Part shown: positions 1-10,100 of the stretch, piece by piece
Layout: each line of letters opens with the position of its first letter
How positions within the stretch are numbered: position 1 is the first letter of the stretch
Assembly: GCF_905220415.1 (NCBI RefSeq)
Contig: NC_059538.1
Location: 12,400,001-12,464,000, forward strand
Direction: 5' to 3'
Origin: Colias croceus
Taxonomy: Eukaryota > Arthropoda > Insecta > Lepidoptera > Pieridae
Length of the DNA: 64,000 nt
The notes under the pieces: model-generated
Database searches by the model: none
Seen by the model: only the letters and a program-made list of their open reading frames with translations
What the model was told of the DNA's origin: nothing
Position numbers and translations under genes: made by a program

Positions 1-107
1 AATTATCTCTATACCAAATTTCATGCATATTGGTTCAGTAGTTAAGGCGTGATTGAGTATCAGACAGACAGACAGAGTTACTTTCGCATTTATAATATTA
101 GTATGGA
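1..107 (-). mobile_element. Helitron-like element, family Hel-B, cut by window start
   Basis: Read on the minus strand this is the 5' part of a short non-autonomous element: TCCATACTAATATTATAAA, then GCGAAAGTAACTCTGTC with a CTGT microsatellite, then the first half of the body. It matches 9879-10100 and 51456-51763. The host base before the 5' TC is A, as Helitron insertion between A and T predicts. The 3' half lies outside the window. Confidence 0.75.
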
Positions 108-150
108 TTAATATGCGGATTTATGACGTATCAGATTCTATTTTTTAAAG

Positions 151-228
151 TGAAATACCGTCACGTGTTGAAGCAAGGCAACGATTTTGGTAGTTTTTAA
201 TCTTGCCGAAGAAGATCCATTACTGACA
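151..228 (-). mobile_element. MITE-GTG relic
   Basis: Degenerate minus-strand copy of the GTGTCAG family (best copies at 51195-51325 and 43112-43239). Recognisable blocks are TACCGTCACGTGTTG, AACGATTTTGG and AATCTTGCC followed by GAAG. The outer inverted repeats are largely eroded. Confidence 0.5.
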
Positions 229-816
229 AGTCTGCTCGGCACACACGCTCTTTTTTACTTGTTGTATTTATGAATAATATTACTTACTTAACTTATTCTA
301 AGTAGGTACATATTTTTTTTTATATTTCAACTTAATATTTTGTCTTTACTACACCATTAGTACCTTCATTAGAATTTTCATTAATATCGAAAAAGCGATA
401 GGCAAACAGAAATTATGTCCGATTCTACATATAAAGCTGGTTTTGCATAGAACCCCTCAGAACTTCGGAAGAAATAATATATTAAATAATATGGGTATTT
501 AAATTTATATTCCATACCTATTAATAATCCGGCCCTGTCCAATATCCGTAATATTATTTTAGGGTGTATTGGACTAAAGAAAGGCAGGCCTATATGAACT
601 AAATTACGTTTCTCTATACTCAAGCCAACTTATATTTAACAAGTCAACATTTTTGTAACAAGTTGTTTCCTTTGAAGATGTTGTTTAGATTTTATCTGCC
701 ATACATCGAAGGTTGGACAATAGGTAATTTATATTTTATTAGAACATCAATATGCATAACATTCATTTAAAGTTTTTGTATTTACTTTGGAGTTAAATAA
801 ACAATTGTTATTATTT
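229..816. other. AT-rich background, no recognised gene
   Basis: The only long frame is an 80-codon minus-strand frame at 381-623. It shows no family motif, and its composition is what AT-rich noncoding DNA would give. Confidence 0.5.
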
Positions 817-890
817 CATTCATCATCATCATCATCATCAGCCCATATACGTTCCCACAGCTGGGACACGGGCCTCCTATGAGGGTACTA
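817..890 (-). mobile_element. LINE 3' tail with (GAT)n end
   Basis: A CAT trinucleotide run (817-840) abuts GCCCATATACGTTCCC, CAGCTGGGACACGGGCCTCC and TATGAGGG. Read on the minus strand this is a LINE-type 3' end finishing in (GAT)n, a tail I know as widespread in Lepidoptera. Only the tail is present, so the parent element cannot be named. Confidence 0.55.
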
Positions 891-1235
891 AAACATTCTA
901 TAGATTCCTACTTGTAAACGAGTTACCAAAACCGGTTCAGTAGTTTTTGACTATATTCAACAAACTCCAAAATAAATCCTTGACAAAGTCCACACACATA
1001 TCAACACGCCAATCAAGTAAACAATGAATATACGGTCGAATTGAGAACCTCCTTTTTTCAAGTTGGTTAATAAAACAATCGCAAAAACAAAGAAATGAAG
1101 AAAGCTCTCATTACACCACAATGCCATTCTGTAAAGCTGAGCCAATCACGATACGTTAGCAATCACCCTTGCAAATAGCTTCAATGGACCTATTCTGATG
1201 TACGATTTGGTATGTATCGTTTTCATATTATCGTC
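891..1235. other. No gene; short shared repeat motif
   Basis: Bases 1034-1060 contain GTCGAATTGAGAACCTCC, which recurs inverted as GGAGGTTCTCAATTTGACTG at 21241-21260. This is probably a relic of a dispersed repeat. Nothing else is recognisable. Confidence 0.4.
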
Positions 1236-3590
1236 ATTTATTTATTTATTTATTTATTCATCAATACATCTTTGACTTACAGTACAAAACATACCAAAAC
1301 GCACAAAGATAACAATTATTACAAAGTCTGACTTAAAAATAAGGTACAATTAGAGACAAACGATACAATATTAACATTAAATAGGTCAACTTCAGATTTA
1401 GCACGTAAAAATTTATTTAACAAATTGAGTGCATGATGGGTGGGTGCACTCCAAGCGGCTCGCGTCCGTAGCAGGCTCTCCGCGAACAGCGGACGCGAGC
1501 GCCACTGCACGGAGCAGCTCGGTGCCCACACACCACAGGCCCCCAGTGCCACGGGATTGTCAATTTTGTTATTTAACAGCAGATAATAATGAACCATAAG
1601 CGCGCGCTCGCGTCGTTGTTCCAGTGTATCCATTCCAACCATCCCCGTAACGTACAAGGATGGATATAAGTAGGGATAATATCCATACATCTTCCGGAAA
1701 AGGCATCTTGAGAATTTACGTTGAATTTTCTCAATCATTAACGTGTAAATTTTTTCATGTGGGCTCCACACGATAGCGTTATATTCGAGCTTACTACGTA
1801 CAAATGCATAATAAAGGCTAATGATAACAGTTTTGTCATTAAAACGAGCAGTCTGCCTAAAAATAAATCCAAGGGCTTTATATGCATTCTGGCATAAATC
1901 AATTATGTGGTCATTAAAACTTAAGGTACGATCGAATAACACGCCTAAATCACGAATCGAATTCTCTCTAGCTACAATCTTATCCGAAACTTTATAGCCA
2001 TAGAGATGTGGAGATTTACTCCGAGTAAAAGTCATTACTTTACATTTTGCCTCATTAAGATCTAAACGGTTCATTTTACTCCATTCGCAGACGCTATTTA
2101 TATCGTTTTGTAATGCCTGACAATCCTCAATACTTCCTATAGCCAAATATAATTTAAGATCGTCGGCAAACATAAGACACTGGGAAGAACTAATAACATC
2201 TGGAAGATCGTTGATCATTACCAGAAATTGAGTAGGACCGAGGGTACTGCCTTGACTGATACCAGAATTGATGGCATATGGATCTGAACGATAACTACCA
2301 AGTTGTACAAATTGAAAACGATCCCGGAGGTAGTCTGCAAAATATTTTACCAGCCTGGGAGTGAAACCAATCATAGAAAATTTACGCAAAAGGACGTCAT
2401 TATCTACGCGATCGAACGCTTTTTTAAAGTCGAAATAACTGACATCGATTTGTTTTTTACGATCTAAGTTTTTAGAAGCGTAGTCGACGAAATTAATCAA
2501 ATTTGTTGACGTTGATCTACGGGCACGAAAACCGTGCTGACAATCCGATAATCGAGAACTTATTTGTTGTGAGACGTGATTATTTAAAATAATTTCTAGC
2601 AGTTTAGCAAAAGTAGATAGCACCGCGATAGGTCTATAGTTCTCAATGCTCACTTTGGAGCCACTCTTTGGAACCGGTGTAACACGCGAAGTTTTCCATA
2701 TGGTAGGATACGTATCTGTTTGGAGAGACAAATTAAATATGTAGTGAAGAGGTTCGATAAAAATTGATATACAGTCTTTAATAATGAACGGCGGTATATT
2801 ATCCGGACCTGCTGCCGAATGCGCTTTAAGGCGCCGAATTGCAAGCTTTATATCAGATTTTGAAATGTAATCTATAGAAATACGTGATGATGCGACGCCG
2901 GATACACGCGAAGCCTCCTTATAATCAAGTTTTGGTTTTTCATTTAAAAATACTGATTGAAAATATTTAGCGAATGCATTTGCGGCGTCAATACCACTTA
3001 CTTTAACACCATCATAGTCATATTCGATACGCAACCTACTTGATGACCGCTGCTCCTTTACAAATGCCCAGAATTTCTTAGGATCATCTTTAATGTTGGC
3101 TTCAATTTTTTTTATATGGTTCTGATAAGCCTGATTGATAAGTATTTTTACTTTACTTCTATAGTATTTAAACATTTCAAGGTTATACTGTAGACCAAAC
3201 TGCTTATATTTTTTTAAATTAAAATATTTAATTTTTATATTAGTAATAACTTCCGTAGTGAACCACGTCGGATAAGTATATCGTGAACTATTCATGGAAT
3301 GTCTCTTTTTTGGGACGCATTTATTGAAACAATTAAATAATTGTGTGTACAATCTATCTACGGCACTATTTACACTAGTACAGGAATAAACGTCATCCCA
3401 ACGCAATGATTGTATGCACGCATATAATTCATTATAATCTGCTTTACGAAAATTCCATTCATTTAGTTTAATGCGAGACCGTACACATGAAATTTTTTTA
3501 TTGTAAGTCCTTAAATATGCTAATTTCACCAACAAAGATGGATGATAACTGTCATGAACGATGTTAAAACGATATAAGTACAAAATGACG
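1236..3590 (-). mobile_element. LINE-1 copy 1, 5'-truncated non-LTR retrotransposon
   Basis: A minus-strand LINE insertion. The 3' end is a TTTA/TTCA tetranucleotide run at 1236-1262 (AAAT-type tail on the element strand), and the 5' end is lost near 3590, just inside the end of the endonuclease domain. The body is almost entirely the reverse-transcriptase frame. A second copy of the same family lies at 36367-38395 in the opposite orientation. The SR170 repeat begins within about 15 bp of the 5' end. No target-site duplication could be assigned. Confidence 0.9.
1319..3583 (-). CDS. LINE reverse transcriptase (ORF2 fragment), LINE-1
   Basis: An open 754-codon frame for a non-LTR retrotransposon polymerase, which would copy element RNA at a nicked chromosomal target. 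The first codon of the open stretch is TTG and the frame stays open upstream, so no true start is present. DSYHPSL near the N-terminus looks like the final motif of an apurinic-type endonuclease domain whose bulk is missing. The RT domain spans roughly residues 300-560: ENYRPIAVLS near 315, DFKKAFDRVD near 386, SGISQGSTLGP in the 440s, and the catalytic FADDLKLY near 472. A C-terminal region of typical LINE type follows. The FADD form and domain order suggest the CR1/L2/Daphne side of the Jockey group, but the clade cannot be fixed by eye. There are no stops or frameshifts, so the copy is fairly young. It is not autonomous because the endonuclease and ORF1 are absent. Confidence 0.92.
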   Translation of the reverse strand: MYLYRFNIVHDSYHPSLLVKLAYLRTYNKKISCVRSRIKLNEWNFRKADYNELYACIQSLRWDDVYSCTSVNSAVDRLYTQLFNCFNKCVPKKRHSMNSSRYTYPTWFTTEVITNIKIKYFNLKKYKQFGLQYNLEMFKYYRSKVKILINQAYQNHIKKIEANIKDDPKKFWAFVKEQRSSSRLRIEYDYDGVKVSGIDAANAFAKYFQSVFLNEKPKLDYKEASRVSGVASSRISIDYISKSDIKLAIRRLKAHSAAGPDNIPPFIIKDCISIFIEPLHYIFNLSLQTDTYPTIWKTSRVTPVPKSGSKVSIENYRPIAVLSTFAKLLEIILNNHVSQQISSRLSDCQHGFRARRSTSTNLINFVDYASKNLDRKKQIDVSYFDFKKAFDRVDNDVLLRKFSMIGFTPRLVKYFADYLRDRFQFVQLGSYRSDPYAINSGISQGSTLGPTQFLVMINDLPDVISSSQCLMFADDLKLYLAIGSIEDCQALQNDINSVCEWSKMNRLDLNEAKCKVMTFTRSKSPHLYGYKVSDKIVARENSIRDLGVLFDRTLSFNDHIIDLCQNAYKALGFIFRQTARFNDKTVIISLYYAFVRSKLEYNAIVWSPHEKIYTLMIEKIQRKFSRCLFRKMYGYYPYLYPSLYVTGMVGMDTLEQRRERALMVHYYLLLNNKIDNPVALGACGVWAPSCSVQWRSRPLFAESLLRTRAAWSAPTHHALNLLNKFLRAKSEVDLFNVNIVSFVSNCTLFLSQTL

Positions 3591-3602
3591 TGTGACGTGT
3601 TT

Positions 3603-3772
3603 TTAAGCTATTGCATAGCTTCTATCGCGGGCCTTGAGCGCGGGGACCGAATCCAGAAATTCCGTAACGAAAAACCTCACGCTCCCCACTCCGACGGGCA
3701 CGGAGGTGTGGTTTGAAGGCATGCTATGCAATAGCTTTACCGCGGCAGTCCCCGAGTGCCACACGTCTTTTT
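3603..3772 (+). repeat. SR170 structured repeat, copy 1
   Basis: About 170 bp starting TTAAGCTATTGCATAGC and ending GTGCCACACGTC plus a T run. The body is GC-rich (CGCGGGCCTTGAGCGCGGGG) in AT-rich surroundings. It is internally self-complementary: AAGCTATTGCAT near the start pairs with ATGCAATAGCTT near the end, GGGGAC pairs with GTCCCC, and CTCCG pairs with CGGAG. Other copies are at 17005, 42399, 45642 (inverted) and 57336. This copy differs by CCGAATCCAG, by CACGGAGG instead of CGGAGG, and by a shorter T run. The class is unknown: it could be a Pol III-type SINE or a foldback MITE. No target duplication is visible. Confidence 0.75.
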
Positions 3773-6117
3773 ATTTATTAATCGCTACTAGAATTTGAGT
3801 AAAAATTGACGTGTAAAATAGGTACTGAATTGTATTAAAAAGTGGATCAGTAGATTGTGCAAAATCTATGGACTGGAGTCTGTTAAAATCAATAATAGAA
3901 TGATTTATAAATATACCATGAGGTCGAGATTTATCTTAACATTGTATTAATTCCCAGATGCATTAGTCAATTTTCTTTAAAGGTATGTATTAAAATCAAT
4001 TAGATTATAAAACTGTCAAGTGCAGGAAGAATGTGTTGTAATATTTTAATATTAAAATTAATATATTAAAACAAAAAATTAATATGCACCTGATATTTAT
4101 TTTGTTATTTATATTGTTATTAGATAACCAGAGTTTAAAATACCTATAATATATTCTTAGTAATAAAGTTCCTTATTAAAATGCCAAAGGGCAGCTTCAC
4201 TGTCATCAGCAAAGGTCGCGTCACAATATTTTTATTCGATAAAGTAACTACACCGTTAGAATGAATAATATAATTATCGATTGTCAGAATAGCCACCCTT
4301 TCTGCTGCTCGTGTCAATAAAAAGGAGAAAAACATAAATTACACTCTATACGTATAACATAAGACCTATTTTTATTCGCACTGCAATATAGGTTACATGA
4401 ATGTAGTTTATGAGAAAGCTGAAAGGTTCTAGGGAAGGAACTACAATTTCAGGGTTCCTTACTTCTATGATACTAAAAGGATTTTGTAAGATTTCGCTAT
4501 ATTTTAATTTTATAAAGGATAATTTCTCTGATACCCTAGATGAGCTAAATAGAACATATTATAGTTATACCTCTACAGAACTTGGAACTAGCTATTTGAA
4601 GTAAATAGCAAGTAAGTACCTGTGACATACTTCAGCACGCGGGATCACTTTCGTCGAACCCATTCTTCTATCCATTGAATATGTATTGGAATATTACACT
4701 ACAGTATCTACGGAACGCATCTAAAACAATTCCAACTAGCGCTTGACCTTTTTGAAGTATTATTGACATACGTCATAATTAAAAGGGAAGGGGATTAAGA
4801 AGCACGTACGTAAGCAGTATCTATGGAGAAGAACTGGATCATATCATTTACTAATTATTACAGATAAAATAATTAACAGAAATAAAAACACGAATAAATC
4901 CGTTTGAAGAAAGCAGACATTATGTAGAGCATCAAATACTTTATAATAATTTTAGTAATTAGGTACGTAATATGTCAAAATCTTCATGATGAGTTTAAGC
5001 TAGAAGCTACCTAGTAAAATAGCTTTATATGTATTATATAGACACTACACAGTCATACGTAAAAAATCCATTGTATATACTCGAAACTCTCTCGAGTAAT
5101 AACTCATAACTTATAAGTCTTATATTATTCTAACGCAGTATCCTTATGCTTCATTATTTCACTTCAATGTATCAATATTTCTAATCAGTTTTAACAAAAT
5201 AGAAACAGAATTGGCAATCAAAGTTTGTTTCAAACAAATATTAGTTACATAGCGCGGTTGTGCAAACATCGATAGTGTTCAATCGAATGTGATTGATATG
5301 ATTGAATTGTCTCTCAATTTCGGCCGGGTTATATCTTTATTGTGACCTTTTTTAGCTGGTCGGATAGTGCAATGTTTGTATAAGACGTTTTTCTTGGGAA
5401 ATTTATGTGAAATTTGGTTTTATTCGCGAATAATGTGATCTCTGTTATAATTATTATAATAATTAGTCAGTAATAATTGCAATAATTATATAGGACAGAA
5501 TATCAAAATTAATTATTAGTAACGGTTACCTACTCTAAAGTCTAACATATTGATGTACTAATTTTTAGATGAATATTCGCTTCGTTTAAATGTTAGGTAG
5601 CTAAAGAAATATAAGGCTCTCTCAAAATCATGTATCTACCTAACCTACCTAACTATATTATTTTGGGAGTGACAGGCAAAATTAGCCGTAAATTGCGAAA
5701 TCCACAGCACGAATCGAAATGCAGTAGTAAATTATACAGATTTAACCTTATCGAGGCTATTTCAATACTTCAAATAATTTCATTAGACATAGCTCAGCCG
5801 ATTGGTTTCACAAGTATGTCCATATTAATATGTTAAGTTTATAGATATTATCAAACCTATGGTAATAGTTATTGAGGGTTTTGTTTTTATTTAGTTGATA
5901 TTAATTATGCATAGTTTATAGTTTGTAAGTTTGTTTGATACATAGAAGTAAACATGAACAATATATATTTGTAATTATAATTTGTATGCCTCTGAATAAT
6001 AATAATTCGTAATTGTACACTGGGTAGTCACCCTAGGAATTTTATTTCTCTACATATTGATATTATAACTCTGAAGTAGGAGATAGACACTGTTATGGCA
6101 CAAGGAATAGAAATAAA
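3773..6117. other. AT-rich intergenic stretch
   Basis: No coding or RNA gene is recognised. Small frames of 60-70 codons (for example 4144-4335 minus, 4410-4604 plus, 5630-5836 plus) carry no motif. The only repeat seen is the LINE-3 tail scrap at 4811-4836. Confidence 0.5.
4811..4836 (-). repeat. Scrap of LINE-3 3' tail
   Basis: TAAGCAGTATCTATGGAGAA continuing to GAACTGG matches the LINE-3 tail in minus orientation (compare 9550-9610). It is too short to be more than a relic. Confidence 0.45.
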
Positions 6118-6135
6118 ATTAAAATGCCATTATAA

Positions 6136-6324
6136 AGGTTAGCTAAAGTTAAAAATTCATTTATGGGCCAAGGTATACGTTTTAACAATAAAATTCCTCA
6201 TAGTATTAAAGAGTTTAGTAGTGTTAAATTTAAAACTTATTTAAAAAATGTATTAGTTCAGAGAGCCTACTACAGCATTAAGGAATATATGGAAGATGAA
6301 AATCCGTGGAGGGTTGTCGCGTAA
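6136..6324 (+). pseudogene. C-terminus of a LINE reverse transcriptase (LINE-3)
   Basis: Sixty-two codons ending in TAA encode the tail of a LINE ORF2. Visible pieces are FMGQGIRFNNKIPHSIKEF, FKTYLKNVLV and RAYYSIKEYMEDENPW. The pattern (IRFNNKIP, a basic helix, then YYSIKEY) is what I expect at the C-terminus of Jockey/CR1-type polymerases. An in-frame TAA at 6133-6135 closes it upstream, so only this remnant is left and no RT catalytic motif is present. The stop codon TAA is also the target site duplicated by the 6325-6593 insertion, so the protein end was preserved. Confidence 0.75.
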
Positions 6325-6593
6325 GGGTCAACTCACACCAAAAGAGCGGCGAAGCGCAGCGAAGCGGAGCGCAGTTTCCGTGTCATATGAATTTTAACTT
6401 TATTGTCATTACTATAAAACTTATAATTATCGCCTGAGAAACTCGAAACATCCGCGCGACTCGTTCGAGTTTCTCATGCGATGATAAGTATTATAGTAAT
6501 GAAAATAAAGTTAAAATTCATATGGCACTGAAACTGCGCTCCGCTTCGCTCCGCTTCGCTGCGCTTCGCCGCTCTTTTGGTGTGAGTTGACCC
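6325..6593. mobile_element. Foldback (long inverted repeat) MITE with TAA duplication
   Basis: The outer arms GGGTCAACTCACACC and GGTGTGAGTTGACCC are perfect inverses. Arm similarity continues through GAAGCGCAGCGAAGCGGAGC and an ATGAATTTTAACTTTAT block nearly to the centre, so most of the 269 bp is one imperfect palindrome. TAA flanks both sides (6322-6324 and 6594-6596). A 3-bp TWA duplication suggests the PIF/Harbinger group, but that is inference. There is no reading frame. The right arm has one extra GAAGCGGAGC-type unit, a small tandem length difference. Confidence 0.85.
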
Positions 6594-6845
6594 TAAGAAT
6601 TACAGGACAGTTCTTTGGCATATTATGATAATATATATTATGTAGTTAGATGTAAGTAACATGTAATGTAAAATTATATTGTATATGGACATGACTTTAA
6701 AAGAGCAACTATGGAGTTTCTTGCCGGTTCTTCTCCATAGATACTGCTTTCCGAATCGGTGGTAAATTTAAAGAATGTAATGACGATTCAAAAGTGCTTC
6801 TGGAAGAAGTCTAATTGAATAAATAAATGTTTGAGTTTGAGTTTG

Positions 6846-7009
6846 AAGAGTTTGTTTGTTTGTTCACTATTCTTGGGTACTAACGTAACCGATTTGAAAA
6901 ATTCTTTCAGTGTTAGATAGCCCGTTTATTGAGGAAGACTATAGGCTATTATATCATCACGCTAAGGCCAATAGGAACGCAATGCGGGTAAAACCGCGGG
7001 GTAAGCTAG
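6846..7009 (+). mobile_element. Helitron-like element, family Hel-A
   Basis: Body GAAGAGTTTGTTTGTTTG, CGATTTGAAAAATTCTTTC, GTTAGATAGCCC, then a 3' hairpin (GCGGGTAAAACCGC) and terminal CTAG before T. A hairpin 10-12 bases upstream of a CTRR end is the Helitron 3' signature. The 5' TC end is missing, truncated at the LINE-3 tail. Confidence 0.75.
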
Positions 7010-9390
7010 TGATAAATATTTATGATCGCATCACACAACACAATATATATAAGAACACATAAATTACATCTGAAAATAAGCAGCATTTTTTCTCCCTTCT
7101 TTTATTTTTACTATACTCAAATCGTTTCCATCCATGATCCAATTAAACCATTCAAACTATAGGTAACCTTACAAACTACAAATCGTTATATTTCGCGTGC
7201 TAGTCCCATACAAATTGCGTTAATTCCCTTCGAAATGAGTCCCCAAATATAAATCAAGTTCACTTGTCATACACTAGTAAGTTATGTTTGCATCGCGTGC
7301 GTTTGAAGCGTTTGATTTAGTGTGACGTTTTTACGTGTTTGCATGAAGATGTTTAAGATTTGGAAGGTTTTTAATTAATAAAGGACTTCGTAAACTTTTA
7401 AATAGTTTTACATTAATGACCAATTTTAATAAAAAGTGGGAGAGACAGAGGCGGACATTTAAAAAAAAAATCCGGAATTCTTTATAACCTTTTCCGTTTT
7501 TTTGTGAAATAACACCAATAAAACCTTTTAGGATCATATATTAACAAGGACAGGCTAACTCAACCAAATAAAACAAATATTTACCACCGGTTTAGAAATC
7601 ATTCCACATAGATGAGATTTCATGAAACACTGTATTTGCTCTTTCAAAATTATATAAATGAATCATACACTATAATTAAGTATTACATTTTCAATTTGTA
7701 TCCATTATTACTCTACCATACATCTTATACCCACAGCTGTTATAGTATTTAAAAATACACACTAGGAATTATAAAACCCTCGTGTATCAACAGCCTTAGA
7801 GAACAATATCACCGCATGAAGGCCTGTTAAACCGACCGTGAGACATGCATACAATCATACATACGTAATATAATATTATATGTATAGAGTTCATGAGATA
7901 ATATGAGATTATATCTTGCACGTGTTTCAGCATAATCTATTTCTATAAAAACTACTAGAGGGATTTTCTAAATTATTTTACCATTATTTTTATCGACTAG
8001 CACAGACTTCAATTTTCAATAAATCTTTTATTTGCAAGTAAACATGGTTTACATAGGTGTTAAAATAGATTATTACAACATGTTTTATTTTTGTTTTGTA
8101 TTGTAGTAAGCCATTGAAACAAATCTAGGTGTCAGATGTTTTCTTAATAATTGTATATTAATTTGTACTTTATGAGTTTTTGACATCGAAAAAATTTAAT
8201 ATTATAATATCTAATATTGTCATTCCTCATGTAATAACTGCATTTAGGTGAAATTTGGTAAATAGCTAAATAATATGATAGCTAAATTATAATTATCATA
8301 CGCGTAAAGTCGGGAAATGATACTAGTAAAATCAACTTCAAACAAAATTGGTTAGATATTATAATATACACTACCTTATACACAGCACGTATATTATTTT
8401 TATAATAAAGTGGTTTAGTCCAACGGCGAAAATTTATCATTCTTATATTTTATATACACTTACGGAATGTGGGTTAATAAAATGGTAGAAAAATGTAAAA
8501 TAATTATTTTCCGCCAAGTAGGAGAACTTTTTAATTTTATTAGGTGGCTTAAAAATAAATAAAATATGACTATGATACGCGGTAAATATTGTAGTTTTTG
8601 ATTGAAATCTCTACAAAACAGAATTCTCGTAATATTTATTTAGGTATAGATTGAATATTTGTTTATATTTGTAAATTAAATAAAAATGTATATGTTGTTT
8701 TCTGTTTTCTAATTCTAACTTTCTAAAAACGACTTTTGTACAAAACAACACAAACAAAACTTATAAATTTTAGTAAAATGTAAGAAACGAAACTTATCTA
8801 CATTACCTACTTATCAGGATGAAAAGCTGAAGAACCTTAATAAAATTTAAATCAACACAAAGAATTTTTTTTTAAATGAACAAAAGTTTTATCTCTTTAC
8901 TCACAACACGATCTATCACTGACATAATAAAGTACCATGTTTTTAAATAATCTCAAATGATATTATATTTACTAATGAATTAATGAATTTCTTCATTGAT
9001 AATTTTAATTTCTAGTTACCTATTTTTAAATAAAGTCTGCAAATTTAAACAAAACAAACTTTTTTTTCTTTCAATACGCGATCCCAAAATCAAGCTTTAT
9101 ACTTCCTTTAATTCGTCCTAATACCTAGTTCGTTGATTTTGATAAACTGAGACTTTAAACGTCACACTATGTATTTTAAAGTGTAAAATATAAATAAATA
9201 AATCATCTGAATTACTTCAAACTGACTAAAAGCCACAATTCCCAACATAAATATTCTCAATCTAATTCATCATGAATAATAAGAATAACCATTTCGTTCA
9301 TGGTTACTTTGATGCTATTATGTGGAAATCATTGCATTATTTGTATTATTCCTGCTTCAGTTAATATAATGAGCTTCAGAAATATTTTAC
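7010..9390. other. AT-rich intergenic stretch
   Basis: I see no gene, no tRNA-like box and no repeat shared with the rest of the window. The 68-codon frame at 7331-7537 minus shows nothing recognisable. Confidence 0.5.
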
Positions 9391-9645
9391 TCAAACTCAA
9401 ACATTCATTTATTCAATTAGACTACTATTTAGTAGCACTTTCGAATTCAGAAATATTTTACTCAAACTCAAACAAACTCAAACATTCATTTATTCAATTA
9501 GACTACTATTTAGTAGCACTTTCGAATCGTCATTACATAAGTATTTTTAACATTTACCACCGATTCGGAAAGCAGTATCTATGGAGAAGAATCGGCAAGA
9601 AACTCCATAGTTGCTCTTTTAAAATCATGTCAATATTACATAATA
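9391..9645 (-). mobile_element. LINE-3 3' tail with internal tandem duplication
   Basis: A minus-strand LINE-3 UTR. The terminal CTCAAACTCAAA run is at the left, and the ACCACCGATTCGGAAAGCAG and CTATGGAGAAGAATCGGC blocks are at the right. About 50 bp (CATTCATTTATTCAATTAG to AGCACTTTCGAAT) occur twice, at 9398-9447 and 9482-9527, separated by another CTCAAACTCAAA run. No coding portion remains. Confidence 0.78.
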
Positions 9646-9878
9646 TGTAATTATATTATTTCTTATATTAAACACGTCTTTTGAATTTTTTTCTTCCTCT
9701 TGATCACACGTCTTTTGAAGTAAAATGTTTTTTTTTAAAGTTACATTGTAATATAATTAGACCATCGTTTTCCTAGTTATTTTATTACAAAATTTAGGCT
9801 ACAGTTAATACATGAATTTTATTTATTTCTACAAAATACACAAATAATTATTATATTTTACCATTTGAAAGAAAATCA

Positions 9879-10100
9879 TCCATACTAATATTATAAATGC
9901 GAAAGTAACTCTATCGGTCTGTCTGTTACTCAACTACTGATCCAATTTGTATGAAATTTGGTATAGAGACATTTTGACACTCGAGAAAGGACATAGGCTA
10001 CTTTTTACCCCGGGACATAGGATAGGTTTTATTCCGGAAATTCCACGGGAATGCGGCTTTTTCATTGACTGCGCGGGCGATGCCGCGGGTGGAAAGCTAG
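9879..10100 (+). mobile_element. Helitron-like element, family Hel-B (complete)
   Basis: A 222-bp copy with both ends: A|TCCATACTAATATTATAAA at the left, and the 3' hairpin region GCGCGGGCGATGCCGCGG followed by GTGGAAAGCTAG|T. It holds the CTGTCTGTCTG segment typical of the family. The flanking A and T fit Helitron target choice with no target duplication. There is no coding capacity, so it would need a helicase from elsewhere. Confidence 0.83.

Larger units (their letters stand above)
6118..6846 (+). mobile_element. LINE-3, 5'-truncated, split by a foldback element
   Basis: A LINE 3' end made of the last 62 codons of ORF2 (6136-6324) and a 3' UTR from 6597 to about 6846. The UTR holds AAGAGCAACTATGGAGTTTC, CCGAATCGGTGGTAAAT and GTCTAATTGAATAAATAAAT and ends in TTTGAG repeats. 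The same UTR recurs at 9391-9645 (minus), 24151-24312, 55500-55662 and 63560-63625. A 269-bp inverted-repeat element sits exactly at the stop codon. A Hel-A element follows directly. Confidence 0.82.

Noticed and set aside
381..623. 80-codon minus-strand frame as a gene
   Set aside because: No motif, no recognisable start context, and AT-rich DNA of this length gives such frames by chance. The same applies to the many other 60-90 codon frames in spacers.
2650..2844. 64-codon minus frame overlapping LINE-1
   Set aside because: It is a shadow of the reverse transcriptase frame on the same strand.
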